A DNA stretch of 64,000 bases from Peteryoungia rhizophila (GCF_004912145.1 NZ_STGT01000001.1:992001-1056000), one strand, 5' to 3'; positions 1 through 9,073 are shown, counted from the first letter of the stretch. A program made the numbers and translations. Notes: generated from the letters alone by a model not told the origin.

Positions 1-215
1 AACCACCGGCGATTTCATCCAGTCTTGGCTCGAATGGCTAACGATTTGCAAACATCACCGCATTCATGACAGAATTTTATCAGGACCGGCAATGGCTTTC
101 TGCAGCGCAACACGAGCAAAAGTGAACACTGCGTTGCGTCTAGCGCTCCTCCGCAGTGTCCTCTGATCGACTATATTGGCTGTAACCGAACCCTTTCGTT
201 CCGAGGAGATCCCCG
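1..215. other. Left edge, no recognisable gene; upstream region of the pirin gene
   Basis: This stretch is visibly more AT-rich than the genes after it. One plus-strand frame is open from base 2 to a TGA at 164-166, so it could be the end of a gene that starts outside the window. Its 54 residues match no family I recognise. No minus-strand gene runs off the edge. It probably also carries the promoter of the pirin gene at 216. Confidence 0.4.
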
Positions 216-1127
216 ATGTCCATTCGTCCCGTCAAGCATGAGAGCCAGGCAACGCCGACCATGGAAGGTGCCGGCGTGAAGCTGCACCGCGTCTTCGGTT
301 TCGGCGATCCTGACATGACCGACCCCTTCCTGATGATGGACGATTTTCGCAACGACACGCCGAGCGACTATGTGCGCGGCTTTCCCTGGCATCCGCATCG
401 CGGCATCGAGACGATCACCTATGTACTGGCCGGGACCGTCGAGCATGGCGACAGCCTGGGCAATCAGGGCATGCTGGGTGCGGGCGACCTGCAGTGGATG
501 ACGGCGGGCAGCGGGATCCTTCACCAGGAGATGCCGAAGGGGGATTTTGCCGGCCGCATGCACGGCTTCCAGCTCTGGGCCAACCTGCCCTCTTCGCTAA
601 AGATGACGAAGCCGCGCTACCAGGACATCAAGTCGGGCGACATTCCCGTCGTCGTCGATGATGACGGGACGTCGGTGCGTGTCATCTCCGGCGAATTCTG
701 GGGCAAGGCGGGGCCGGTCGACGGGATCGCAGCCGAGCCCGTCTATCTCGACATCTCAGTGCCGCCCGGCAAGCGCAAGACCTTCCCGGTCGACACCTAC
801 CGCTCGGCCTTTGCCTATATCTTCGCCGGCTCCGGCTCGTTCCGCGATGCGTCGAAGCCCTTCGGCGTCAAGGTCGAGAAGGAATACATGGGCGAGGAAC
901 TCAACATCCGCGACCTTTCGGGCAACCGGACACTCGTCGTCTTCGACACCGGCGACGAGATCACCGTGCAGGCCGGCGAACAGGGCATCCGCTTCCTGCT
1001 CGTGACGGGCAAGCCGATCAAGGAGCCGGTCGCATGGCACGGGCCGATCGTGATGAACACCCGCGAAGAGCTGATGCAGGCGATGAAAGAATTGCAGAAC
1101 GGAACCTTTATCAAGGCCGATCATTAA
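216..1127 (+). CDS. Pirin family protein
   Basis: A 303-residue bicupin of the pirin family. The N-terminal cupin has the motif WHPHRGIETITY with metal ligands H59 and H61, and GSGILHQEMP supplies H103 and E105; these four match the usual mononuclear Fe(II) site. The C-terminal half, with PGKRKTFPVD and a second cupin fold, is full length. Bacterial pirins have been linked to quercetin dioxygenase activity, stress and regulation of central metabolism, so the exact role cannot be read here. The ATG is preceded by GAGGAG seven bases upstream. The gene stands alone and ends in a rho-independent terminator at 1151-1188. Confidence 0.93.
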   Translation: MSIRPVKHESQATPTMEGAGVKLHRVFGFGDPDMTDPFLMMDDFRNDTPSDYVRGFPWHPHRGIETITYVLAGTVEHGDSLGNQGMLGAGDLQWMTAGSGILHQEMPKGDFAGRMHGFQLWANLPSSLKMTKPRYQDIKSGDIPVVVDDDGTSVRVISGEFWGKAGPVDGIAAEPVYLDISVPPGKRKTFPVDTYRSAFAYIFAGSGSFRDASKPFGVKVEKEYMGEELNIRDLSGNRTLVVFDTGDEITVQAGEQGIRFLLVTGKPIKEPVAWHGPIVMNTREELMQAMKELQNGTFIKADH

Positions 1128-1150
1128 CCCCTGCAGTCAAGTTCAACTCA

Positions 1151-1188
1151 CCCGGCGGCACTCCACCGCCGGGTTTTCTTTTTTTTGT
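1151..1188 (+). terminator. Rho-independent terminator after the pirin gene
   Basis: A perfect 8-bp stem CCCGGCGG/CCGCCGGG with a short loop is followed by a T-rich run (TTTTCTTTTTTTT). It lies between the convergent pirin and thiD genes. The T tract serves the plus strand. Confidence 0.9.
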
Positions 1189-1207
1189 TAACCCCATCCT
1201 CCGAGCA

Positions 1208-2035
1208 TCAATCCTGCTCAGTGACCTTCCAAAGGGCATGGAAATGGTGGACGGGCCCATGTCCCGATCCGACCGACAATGCGCCCGACGTCCGCACGGC
1301 TTCTGCGAGCCAGACTTTGGCCACCCGCACGGCCTCCGACGTGGCGAGCCCCTTTGCCAGTTCGGCCGCCAGCGCGCTCGACAGGGAACAGCCGGTTCCA
1401 TGAGTATTGCGCGTCTCGATGCGATCCGCCTCGAACCAGCTCACCTCTCCTTCCGCCACCAGCACGTCCGGGCTTTCACGGCCCTTGAGATGACCACCCT
1501 TGACCAGCACGCACCGGGGACCGAGTGCGGTTAGCCTGATGGCCTGGGATTCCATGATGCGCCGATCGGAAGCCTCGGGATCGCCGAGCAGGGCTGCGGC
1601 CTCGGGCAGGTTCGGGGTGAGCAGGGTCGCCAGCGGCAGGAGCTCGCTCCTCAGGGCCTCGACGGCATCCGGATCGAGCAGGGAGGCGCCGCCCTTGGCG
1701 ATCATGACAGGGTCGAGCACGACAGGGATGCCGCGATGGGGCCTCAACGCTTCGGCGACTGCGCGTGCGATGCCGGCATTGGCGATCATACCGATCTTCA
1801 CCGCATCGACGCGGATATCGGAAAAGACCATGCGGATCTGCTCCGCGACGAAGGCGGGATCGAGCGGCATCACGGCTGAGACGCCGCGCGTGTTCTGTGC
1901 TGTCAGCGCCGTGATCGCCGCCATGCCGTAGCAGCCCCGCGCGGAAAAGGCCTTGAGATCGGCCTGGATGCCGGCGCCGCCGGAGGGATCGGAACCGGCA
2001 ATGGTCAGCACGTTGCGGATGGGGGACGGTGTCAT
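1208..2035 (-). CDS. thiD: Hydroxymethylpyrimidine/phosphomethylpyrimidine kinase ThiD
   Basis: A 275-residue ribokinase-fold kinase that phosphorylates HMP and HMP-P in thiamine pyrophosphate synthesis. The signature AGSDPSGGAGIQAD is at residues 13-26, followed by GCYGMAAITALTAQNT. The C-terminal NTHGTGCSLSSALAAELA is the anion-hole/catalytic-Asp region (GTGC) of the family. I chose the ATG at 2035 because AAAGGAG lies eight bases upstream; an upstream in-frame extension would run through the riboswitch leader. No other thiamine gene is adjacent, so ThiD may serve salvage or work with a thiCOGE operon elsewhere. Control is by the TPP riboswitch in its leader. Confidence 0.96.
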   Translation of the reverse strand: MTPSPIRNVLTIAGSDPSGGAGIQADLKAFSARGCYGMAAITALTAQNTRGVSAVMPLDPAFVAEQIRMVFSDIRVDAVKIGMIANAGIARAVAEALRPHRGIPVVLDPVMIAKGGASLLDPDAVEALRSELLPLATLLTPNLPEAAALLGDPEASDRRIMESQAIRLTALGPRCVLVKGGHLKGRESPDVLVAEGEVSWFEADRIETRNTHGTGCSLSSALAAELAKGLATSEAVRVAKVWLAEAVRTSGALSVGSGHGPVHHFHALWKVTEQD

Positions 2036-2039
2036 GTCG

Positions 2040-2063
2040 GCTTCTCCTTTGCGGCGGAGAAGC
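2040..2063 (-). promoter_or_regulatory. Shine-Dalgarno sequestering hairpin of thiD
   Basis: On the minus strand GCTTCTCC (plus 2056-2063) pairs perfectly over 8 bp with GGAGAAGC (plus 2040-2047), which contains the thiD ribosome-binding site. The 5' arm and loop contain CTCCGCC (plus 2053-2059). This is complementary to GGCGGAG in the 3' part of the aptamer (plus 2105-2111), the layout expected of an anti-sequestor. This suggests translational OFF control when TPP is bound. The pairing is seen in the sequence; the mechanism is inferred. Confidence 0.75.
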
Positions 2064-2099
2064 GACGGGCAGACGCGGAGAGCCCGCGGCACCCGAGCG

Positions 2100-2178
2100 A
2101 CTCCCTCCGCCAGCATGATCTGGTTCAGGTTCGAAGGGTGCTTCTCAGCCCAGCTTTCGCCAGACGCCCCTGTCTCTC
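2100..2178 (-). promoter_or_regulatory. TPP riboswitch (THI element)
   Basis: Read on the minus strand, the conserved THI blocks occur in order: GGGGCG, then GGCTGAGAAG, then CACCCTTCGAACCTGA, then CCAGATCATGCTGGCGGAGG. These match the CUGAGA pyrimidine-sensing loop, the ACCCuuugAACCUGAUCUGG segment and the CUGG/GCGGAGGGA segment of known TPP aptamers. The 3' end lies about 65 nt before the thiD ATG. Confidence 0.96.
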
Positions 2179-2304
2179 AAGGCTCAAACTAGGCGAGAGC
2201 GATGGCGCTGTCACCTGCCTTCGACCCTCTTTCCAATTCAGTGTTTGCAGCCGCCGACCGGAGCCGATAGAGCATTTCCGGCGAACCACCAGAGGATCCA
2301 CGCC

Positions 2305-2979
2305 TTGCATCATTCCCCCGACCGGCTCTTCGACCGCTTTTATGACGGCTTCCTCTTCGACATGGATGGCACGCTGCTCAACTCCATTGCCGCTGCCGAG
2401 CGTGTCTGGAGCCGCTGGGCGCTGAGGCATGGTCTTGATCTCGAGACCTTCCTTCCCACCATGCATGGCAAGCGCGGGATCGACACGATCAGCGCGCTGA
2501 ACTTGCCCGGCATCGATGTGGTGAAGGAGGCGCTTGAAGTCGAGCGCGGCGAGATCGAGGATCTGGACGGCATCGTGCCCATTCCGGGCGCCATCGCCTT
2601 TCTGACAAGCCTGCCGGCGGAGCGCTGGGCGATCGTGACGTCGGCGCCTTCAGCGCTTGCCCGTGCCCGCATCGGTGCTGCCGGCCTGCCGCAGCCGCTG
2701 CAGATCGTGACGGCCGAGGATGTGAAGATCGGAAAGCCTGACCCTGCCGGCTATCGTCTGGGCGCGCAGAAGCTCGGCGTCGATCCGTCCCGCTGTCTGG
2801 TGTTCGAGGATGTGCTGGCAGGCGTCAGGGCTGGAGAAGCGGCTGGCGCCGATGTCGCTGTCATCACGGCCACACACGCGCATCCGTTCGACACGCCCCA
2901 TCCGACGATTGCGACCTACGAGCGCTTGCGGGTTGCCTTTGAGCCATCACAGGGCCTGCGGATCGCGCCGGCCGGCTGA
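2305..2979 (+). CDS. HAD-superfamily sugar phosphatase (YfbT/HxpA-like)
   Basis: A 224-residue HAD subfamily IA hydrolase. Motif I FDMDGTLLNS gives nucleophile D19 and acid/base D21. VTSAPSAL contains motif II, KIGKPDPAGY motif III and VFEDVLAGVRAGEAAGA motif IV. The cap region after motif I (ERVWSRWALRHGL and MHGKRGIDTI) resembles E. coli YfbT-type sugar-phosphate phosphatases. No ATG fits: a TTG at 2305 with AGAGGA a few bases upstream is the best start, and a TTG 60 bases earlier is an alternative. Substrate is unknown. It is convergent with the autotransporter, with a GC-rich hairpin between. Confidence 0.88.
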   Translation: MHHSPDRLFDRFYDGFLFDMDGTLLNSIAAAERVWSRWALRHGLDLETFLPTMHGKRGIDTISALNLPGIDVVKEALEVERGEIEDLDGIVPIPGAIAFLTSLPAERWAIVTSAPSALARARIGAAGLPQPLQIVTAEDVKIGKPDPAGYRLGAQKLGVDPSRCLVFEDVLAGVRAGEAAGADVAVITATHAHPFDTPHPTIATYERLRVAFEPSQGLRIAPAG

Positions 2980-2980
2980 C

Positions 2981-3005
2981 TGAGGCCGGCCGTGGGGCCG
3001 GCTCA
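2981..3005. terminator. GC-rich hairpin between convergent genes
   Basis: TGAG(g)CCGGCC pairs with GGCCGGCTCA across a four-base loop, a 10-bp stem with one bulge. No T tract follows on either strand, so termination is uncertain. A short tandem repeat (CTCACCAGA twice, 3002-3019) overlaps its 3' side. Confidence 0.45.
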
Positions 3006-3044
3006 CCAGACTCACCAGACGGCCCGGCGCTCCGGAGGGTGATG

Positions 3045-6000
3045 TCAGAACTGTTTCTGGAAGTTCAGCTTGACCGTCTGGGCGTTGCCGCGATTGCTGT
3101 AGCTGCCATCGAAGCTGACGCCGACCGTGGCGAGATCCCCCATGGGCATGTCGATGCCGGCCTGCAGGAGCAGGCTGTTGTCTGCCACGATCTTGCTGGA
3201 GGTGACGAAATCGCTGCCGCCGGCGAAGGACAGCGACGATGCCGTCGCCGTATCTCCGAAGGCATGCTGCCAGGCCGCACCACCGCGAATCGTGACGCCC
3301 TTGCCGGCCAGCTGCCAGTCGGTCGCCGCGCGCAGGCCGAGATTGGTGAAGGTGAGGTTCGTATCGCTCGCCTGGCGGGACAGGGAAGCCGCCCCGCCCT
3401 CTTCGGTGAAGGCGGGCGTGTGCATATGGACCTGGGCGAGACTGACAAAGGGTTCGAGCCTGATATCCTCGACCTTCACCTCATAACCGAGCTCGGCAAA
3501 GGCCTGCACAGTATTGGTCCCGTAGTCTGCCGAGAGCTGGTCGGTGAAGCCGCCGAAATCGACGGTGCGTTCGGTCGAGACCTGCTGGTGCTTGAAAAGT
3601 GCGCCAAAGCGCAGGGCGAGCGGACCCCACTGGTTGCCACCATAAAGGCCGATGTCGAAATCGTCGCTGTCGCCGCTCGAACGCCCATCAGAGAGCTCAA
3701 AGGAGGCGGCGCCATAGCCGCCGAGGATGCCGAGCCGCCAGGTGGTGTCGGGCACGGCCGTGTCGATGCCGAAGGCGATGCCGCCGATCGAATTGGAGAG
3801 GTCGGCATCGCCGTTTTCGCCGAAGCTTTTGCCCCAGCCGCCATAGGCTTCCGCCCAGGCGACAGGTCCTGCCGGCTTCGGCGTGACCAGGATCGACTCG
3901 GCGGCCAATTCAGCCGCCGTCTTTGTCTTTTCTTCGCCATAGGCGAGAGCGGTTGAATTGCCGCCGGTGCTTCCTGTGCCGAGTGCGACGGTATTGCCTT
4001 GACCTGCGCCGACAGAGCCGAAGAACGAGCGGACACGATTGCTGCCGAGGTTGCGGATCAAGCCGCTGTTTTCAACGCTGGCGCTCATGCCCTGGCCATG
4101 GACTTCGCCCGAAAGCTGCTGGAAGGAATTGGCAGCGCCCTCATCGTCGAGTACGACGACCGCGTCATAGATCGCATTGCCCGATCCCAGCCCCTCAACC
4201 GCTCCTGCCGTGGCCGACTGGTTGGTCGACTGCGCGACATCGGCGAAATCGACGGCATTCCGGGTGAGAGTCAGGGTCACATCATTGGCGTCGTATCCGA
4301 GGGCCGCATCGAGGAAGCTGTAGTTCGAAGCGACCGTATCGAAGGTGCCGGTGAGGCCACCATCAGCTGTGAGGATGACATAGGACCGCTCGAAGCCGTA
4401 ACCGCTGGACGGGCCCACATGGAGAACCGAGCCCCCTGTCAATCTTGCCGTGCCGGTCGCATGCAGTAGGTCGCTGGCGCCGGTCGCAGTGTTGACATCG
4501 ACCTCATAGGTGGCGCCCGCATCTATCACGAGATTGCCATCGATCGTGAGAGTTCCAACGCCGGAGCCTCCAGGCGTTATCGTCGCGCCGCTTGCGACCG
4601 TGGTCGAACCGACGGTGCCCGTTCCGCTCAGCGTTCCCCAGCCGGATACGGAGAGTATGCCGCCAAGGCTGGCATTGGCCAGGTGCAGCGTGCCACCGGA
4701 GACCTCTGTCGTGCCGGTGAAAGCGCTGCCATCACCGCCATAAAGAACCTTGCCGTTGGCAACCGTGATCTTGCCGGTGCCGTCGATGACAGAGTCGAAG
4801 CTGACATCGGCACCGCCAAAATTGAAGACGAGCGCCCCGGTGCCGTCACCGAAATGGATTTCCTCGGCATCGAAACCGGCGCTGCCGCCCGCGGTCTGCC
4901 CGAGTGCTGCTCCAATGATGAAAGTTCCATAGGAGCCGGCCCGGTTGGCGATGGTGATTTCGTCGGCGGAAACAAAGCCGCCGCCGGTCACGATCAGCGT
5001 GCCAGTGCCTTCGTTACCGACATAGAGGCCGCCGCTCGTGGTCCAGGTCGAACCATTGCCCGAGACCGTGGCCTCACCGATCGAGTTGGCATTGTTGCCG
5101 ATCAGGCTGCGCGCAGCGCTGACATCGCCCCCCAGAGCGATGGTGAGCGCGCCTTCCCCGATGCGGCCGACATTCAGGTCACTCGATACGTCCCAGAGAG
5201 AGCCGTTGCCGGTCACGAGCATCTGGCCATAGGACAAGGCGAGATCGCCCAGGATGCCCTGCCGGTTCTCGATCAGGCCGCCGGCGGAGATCGTGACGGA
5301 GCCTAGCGAACCGCTGTTGTGCCCGACGAGGAAGTCACCGCTCATGATCCAACTCGAGCCGGTGCCATTGACGGTGGCTTCGCTGTCCGAGCCGTTTTCC
5401 GTTCCGACATAACCGTCTGTGCTGGTCAGGTCGCCGCCGGTCAGAAGCTGGAGCGTGCCGTCGCCGACATTGCCGACATAGAAGACGCCCGTGTTTTCCC
5501 AGAGGCTGCCGTTTCCGGAGATAGTCACGAGGCCGGAGCCTGATGCCTCATGTCCGATCAGGCCGCCGGTCGAGCTGATCTTGCCGCCATTGGTGATGGT
5601 GACGGTGCCTTCGCCGAGACCGCCGACGCTGACGCGGTCCGACAGATCCCAGAGAGAGCCGCTTCCATCGACATTGACCGTTCCTTCTGACAGTGTGCTA
5701 TCGCCCAGGATCGCAGAAGTGCCGTTGACTGTTGCGCCCGCCAGGATCTCCATTGTGCCGTTGCCTGCAGTCGGGTCCGAGTCGGAGCGATCGCCGCCGA
5801 CCAGCAGTGCGCCGGTGGTCCAGGTGGAGCCGCTGCCGGATACCGTGACGGACGAGGTGGAATGCCGGCCGATGATCGCCGCGCCGTTTTCGACTTCGGC
5901 ACCGGCGAGGATCTCCAGCGTGGAATCGCCGAATGAGCCGACAAACAGGGCGCCCGTATTGTACCAGGTGGTCCCGGCACCGGTGACTGTCACGGCACTG

Positions 6001-6806
6001 CCGGACGCATACGTGCCATTTCCGATGAAGACCGATTCACCTGACACGTCAGCGCCTTCCCTGATGGTCAGCGTGCCCACGCCGGCGCCACCGACGATCA
6101 GATCATCGGTAATGTTCCAGGTGGCATCCGTCGCCACCGTCGCGCTTCCGGAAGAATTCAATCCGTCTGCGATGACCGTGCGTCCGGAGAAGGCCTTGGA
6201 CTCCTCCTCCAGGATGAAGGTACCGGTGCCGCCATAACCGATGAAGAAGTTGTCCCGCGCTTCGAAATCGCTCTGGTTGGAAACATTTAGCGTGCCGCTG
6301 CCGGTCGCCCCCGATCCGAGATAGACGTCGAGGCTGAAATATTCACTGCCGGTCTCGACATTGACGACACCGATGCCGTCAGCGCCGACATAGGTCGCAC
6401 CATTGTTGATCCAGCTGCCGGGATCGCCCGAGAGGGTCAGCGTGCCCGACGAACCGGCATTGTAGCCGAGCGCGGTCGTGGTGGTGTTGAGCCCGTCCTG
6501 GACGCTGAGGCCACCGGCCGACACGATCCCGATGAAGAGGTTTTCCGCATCGGCATCCTGACCGTTGATTACGACACCCATCTGGTCGATGCGCGCATCG
6601 TCGTCGCGCGTCGGCGCGCCGGTGTCCCATTCCCAGTTGCTGTCCGTGAACCAGTCATTGGAGGTGGCGCCGGTCCAGTTGACCGAGCCGGCCTGAACGG
6701 TTCCTCCCAGGAAAGGAAGGATGCTGGCCGATGTCAAAAGCGCCCAGAGGCGGTCTTTACGTGAAAATGTCTTGAACAAAACGCCCCGGTCGCAACGACC
6801 GCCCAC
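3045..6806 (-). CDS. Type Va autotransporter with a repeat-rich beta-helix passenger
   Basis: A 1253-residue secreted or surface protein. Residues 1-39 form an extended signal peptide (basic N-terminus, hydrophobic LWALLTSASILPFL, cleavage near VQA). Residues about 110-640 hold roughly ten degenerate repeats of about 50 residues with the theme G-x-GS-x-W, then L-x-VG-x-x-G-x-GTL-x-I. The SGGTLHLAN and GTLTIDGNL stretches are typical autotransporter-associated strands. A beta-barrel of about 275 residues starts near 980 (AWAEAYGGWGKS) and ends in the C-terminal phenylalanine (NFQKQF) needed for outer-membrane insertion. No protease or lipase motif is seen, so an adhesin or biofilm role is likely but inferred. 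The first possible start is a GTG at 6806; a TTG nine codons later is possible. Confidence 0.9.
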   Translation of the reverse strand: MGGRCDRGVLFKTFSRKDRLWALLTSASILPFLGGTVQAGSVNWTGATSNDWFTDSNWEWDTGAPTRDDDARIDQMGVVINGQDADAENLFIGIVSAGGLSVQDGLNTTTTALGYNAGSSGTLTLSGDPGSWINNGATYVGADGIGVVNVETGSEYFSLDVYLGSGATGSGTLNVSNQSDFEARDNFFIGYGGTGTFILEEESKAFSGRTVIADGLNSSGSATVATDATWNITDDLIVGGAGVGTLTIREGADVSGESVFIGNGTYASGSAVTVTGAGTTWYNTGALFVGSFGDSTLEILAGAEVENGAAIIGRHSTSSVTVSGSGSTWTTGALLVGGDRSDSDPTAGNGTMEILAGATVNGTSAILGDSTLSEGTVNVDGSGSLWDLSDRVSVGGLGEGTVTITNGGKISSTGGLIGHEASGSGLVTISGNGSLWENTGVFYVGNVGDGTLQLLTGGDLTSTDGYVGTENGSDSEATVNGTGSSWIMSGDFLVGHNSGSLGSVTISAGGLIENRQGILGDLALSYGQMLVTGNGSLWDVSSDLNVGRIGEGALTIALGGDVSAARSLIGNNANSIGEATVSGNGSTWTTSGGLYVGNEGTGTLIVTGGGFVSADEITIANRAGSYGTFIIGAALGQTAGGSAGFDAEEIHFGDGTGALVFNFGGADVSFDSVIDGTGKITVANGKVLYGGDGSAFTGTTEVSGGTLHLANASLGGILSVSGWGTLSGTGTVGSTTVASGATITPGGSGVGTLTIDGNLVIDAGATYEVDVNTATGASDLLHATGTARLTGGSVLHVGPSSGYGFERSYVILTADGGLTGTFDTVASNYSFLDAALGYDANDVTLTLTRNAVDFADVAQSTNQSATAGAVEGLGSGNAIYDAVVVLDDEGAANSFQQLSGEVHGQGMSASVENSGLIRNLGSNRVRSFFGSVGAGQGNTVALGTGSTGGNSTALAYGEEKTKTAAELAAESILVTPKPAGPVAWAEAYGGWGKSFGENGDADLSNSIGGIAFGIDTAVPDTTWRLGILGGYGAASFELSDGRSSGDSDDFDIGLYGGNQWGPLALRFGALFKHQQVSTERTVDFGGFTDQLSADYGTNTVQAFAELGYEVKVEDIRLEPFVSLAQVHMHTPAFTEEGGAASLSRQASDTNLTFTNLGLRAATDWQLAGKGVTIRGGAAWQHAFGDTATASSLSFAGGSDFVTSSKIVADNSLLLQAGIDMPMGDLATVGVSFDGSYSNRGNAQTVKLNFQKQF
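4950..6440 (-). repeat. About ten tandem passenger repeats (near 150 bp each)
   Basis: The protein repeat core occurs as GDPGSW, NQSDF, TDATW, GAGTTW, GSGSTW, GSGSLW, GNGSLW, GTGSSW, GNGSLW and GNGSTW, spaced about 50 residues apart. Units are diverged at the DNA level, with the central ones (GSGSLW, GNGSLW) most alike. The pattern suggests a stacked right-handed beta-helix grown by unit duplication. Confidence 0.8.
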
Positions 6807-6916
6807 ACAAGATTTGAAGTTGTGGGAACAGTATCACGCCGGCGCGAAGTGCAAAGGTCAGGATCCGGCCAAAATCCGCATGGATCTGGACCACTTCTGG
6901 GTGTAACCCGGCCTGG

Positions 6917-8500
6917 TCACGCCGCCTTGGCGACGTGATATTCCTTGATGGCGACCATCTTGATGGCGGGGTAACGCTCGGACTCGTAGCGCAGCGAGAA
7001 CTGGTCCTGCGCCATGAAGACCGGATCGCCGTCGAGATCCCGGCAGATATCGCCGCGACGCTGGGTCATGAACTTTTCCAGATCGTCCTTCTGCTCGGCC
7101 GAGATCCAGCGGCAGACCTGGAAGCGCGACATTTCGAAGGAGACCGGCAGGCCGTATTCGCCCTGAAGGCGCTCCTTCAACACGTCCAGCTGCAGCGCGC
7201 CGACGACACCGACGATGGCGGGCGAGCCGTCTTCCGGCGAGAAGAGCTGCACGACGCCTTCTTCGGCCATCTGCTGCAGGGCTTCCTTCAGCTTCTTCGC
7301 CTTCATTGCATCTTCCAGCCGCACGCGGCGGAGGATTTCCGGCGAGAAGTTCGGCACGCCTTGGAAGACCAGGTTCTCCCCTTCGGTCAGCGTGTCGCCG
7401 ATCCTGAGCGTGCCGTGGTTCGGGATGCCGACGACATCGCCAGCATAGGCCGTGTCGGCCAGCTGACGCTGCGAGGCGAAGAAGAATTGCGGGGCGGTCA
7501 GGCCCATCTGCTTGCCGGTGCGGGCAAGGCGCGCCTTCATGCCGCGTTCCAGCTTGCCGGAGCAGATGCGCGCAAAGGCGATGCGGTCGCGGTGGTTTGG
7601 ATCCATGTTGGCCTGGATTTTGAAGACGAAGGCCGTCATCTTGTCTTCGGCCGCATGCACCGTGCGGGTGTCGGCCACCTGGTCACGCGGCGGGGGCGCA
7701 AAGGCACCCAGCGCATTGATGAGGTCACGCACGCCGAAATTCCGGAGCGCCGAGCCGAAGAAGACGGGCGTCATATGGCCTTCGAGGAAAGCCTTGTGAT
7801 CGAAGGGCTTGCAGGCTTCCTGCGCCAGCTCCAGCTCCTCGATGAAGGTGGCGCGCTCGTTTTCCGGCAGGTTTTCGGCGACGTTCTTCGGGCTGTTGAC
7901 GGCGAGCGCCTCGACCTGCTTGTCAGAGCCGCGGAAGGTGTTGTCGACCAGATTATAGGAGCCGCAGAAGCTTTTCGAACGACCGACGGGCCAGGTGATC
8001 GGGGCCGTGTCCAGCGCCAGCTTCTCTTCGACCTCGTCGAGGATCTCGAAGATGTCGCGGCTTTCGCGGTCCATCTTGTTGACGAAGGTGATGATCGGGA
8101 TGTCGCGCATGCGGCAGACTTCGAACAGCTTCAGCGTGCGCGGCTCGATACCCTTGGCGGCGTCGATGACCATGACGGCGGCATCGACGGCGGTCAGCGT
8201 GCGATAGGTGTCATCGGCGAAGTCTTCGTGGCCCGGCGTGTCGAGGATGTTGAAGACATTGCCTTCATACTCGAAGGTCATCACCGAGGTGACAACAGAA
8301 ATGCCGCGCTCGCGCTCGATCTTCATCCAGTCCGAGCGGGTCTGGATGCGATCTTTCTTCGCCTTGACTTCACCCGCGAGCTGAATCGCACCCCCGAACA
8401 GCAGCAGCTTTTCGGTGAGTGTCGTCTTACCCGCATCCGGGTGCGCGATAATAGCAAAGGTGCGGCGGCGGGAGACCGCCTCTGCGAGCGTTTCGGCCAT
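6917..8500 (-). CDS. prfC: Peptide chain release factor 3
   Basis: A 527-residue translational GTPase, close to the 529 of E. coli RF3, that recycles RF1/RF2 after termination. The G1 loop AHPDAGKTT is at residues 19-27, the switch II motif DTPGHEDFADDTYR and the NKMD motif follow, and the EF-Tu-like domain II and RF3-specific C-terminus are complete. I chose the ATG at 8500 (MAETLAEAVSRRR) because AAGGAA is 11 bases upstream and the family starts there; an in-frame extension to 8551 is unlikely. The gene is divergent from dut and upstream of the autotransporter on the same strand. Confidence 0.96.
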   Translation of the reverse strand: MAETLAEAVSRRRTFAIIAHPDAGKTTLTEKLLLFGGAIQLAGEVKAKKDRIQTRSDWMKIERERGISVVTSVMTFEYEGNVFNILDTPGHEDFADDTYRTLTAVDAAVMVIDAAKGIEPRTLKLFEVCRMRDIPIITFVNKMDRESRDIFEILDEVEEKLALDTAPITWPVGRSKSFCGSYNLVDNTFRGSDKQVEALAVNSPKNVAENLPENERATFIEELELAQEACKPFDHKAFLEGHMTPVFFGSALRNFGVRDLINALGAFAPPPRDQVADTRTVHAAEDKMTAFVFKIQANMDPNHRDRIAFARICSGKLERGMKARLARTGKQMGLTAPQFFFASQRQLADTAYAGDVVGIPNHGTLRIGDTLTEGENLVFQGVPNFSPEILRRVRLEDAMKAKKLKEALQQMAEEGVVQLFSPEDGSPAIVGVVGALQLDVLKERLQGEYGLPVSFEMSRFQVCRWISAEQKDDLEKFMTQRRGDICRDLDGDPVFMAQDQFSLRYESERYPAIKMVAIKEYHVAKAA

Positions 8501-8586
8501 GGTGTTTGGAATTCCTTTTGGTCGGCGGTTATCTAGCGTTTCGAAGGCCAATATGCAATTGAGCGCGCAAACAAAGGAATGTGCCC

Positions 8587-9063
8587 ATGTCCGCCAACCG
8601 CTCCGATGTCCTCGGCCCCGTGCTCAATCTGAAGCGTCTGCCGCATGGCGAGGGCCTCGACCTGCCGGCCTACGAGACAGCCGGGGCAGCCGGCATGGAT
8701 CTGAGGGCTGCCGTGGATGACGGTGAGCCACTGACACTTGCGCCTGGCGCCCGAGCGCTTGTCCCGACAGGTTTCATCATGGAAATTCCTGCGGGTTTCG
8801 AAGCGCAGATCAGGCCGCGATCGGGGCTCGCCTTCAAGAACGGCGTGACGTGCCTCAACACACCCGGCACCATCGACAGCGATTATCGCGGCGAGGTCAA
8901 GGTCCTTTTGATCAATCTCGGCCAGGAGGATTTTGTCATCACCCGCGGCATGCGGATCGCACAGATGGTCATCGCGCCGGTGACGCAGGTGCGGGTGGCT
9001 GAAGTCACCGATACATCGGACACCGTACGGGGGGCTGGGGGGTTTGGTTCGACGGGGGTGTGA
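8587..9063 (+). CDS. dut: dUTP diphosphatase
   Basis: A 158-residue homotrimeric dUTPase that hydrolyses dUTP to dUMP and PPi, keeping uracil out of DNA and feeding dTMP synthesis. All five family motifs are visible in order: [33 protein letters not shown] and the C-terminal [10 protein letters not shown] arm. AAGGAA lies seven bases before the ATG at 8587, making it better than the GTG at 8581. The GNAT gene follows 10 bases after the stop and may be cotranscribed. Confidence 0.97.
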   Translation: MSANRSDVLGPVLNLKRLPHGEGLDLPAYETAGAAGMDLRAAVDDGEPLTLAPGARALVPTGFIMEIPAGFEAQIRPRSGLAFKNGVTCLNTPGTIDSDYRGEVKVLLINLGQEDFVITRGMRIAQMVIAPVTQVRVAEVTDTSDTVRGAGGFGSTGV

Positions 9064-9073
9064 GGACGCCACG

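Noticed and set aside
6721..6906. 61-codon plus-strand frame ending DLDHFWV across the autotransporter start
   Set aside because: No ribosome-binding site, mostly antisense to the autotransporter signal peptide, and no recognised family. It is likely chance.
6935..8536. Plus-strand frame of 533 codons opposite prfC
   Set aside because: It is a GC3-driven shadow of a clearly conserved gene, with low-complexity composition and no family motif. The same applies to the long antisense frames at 19187-20818, 38231-39892, 5491-6237 and 42217-43554.
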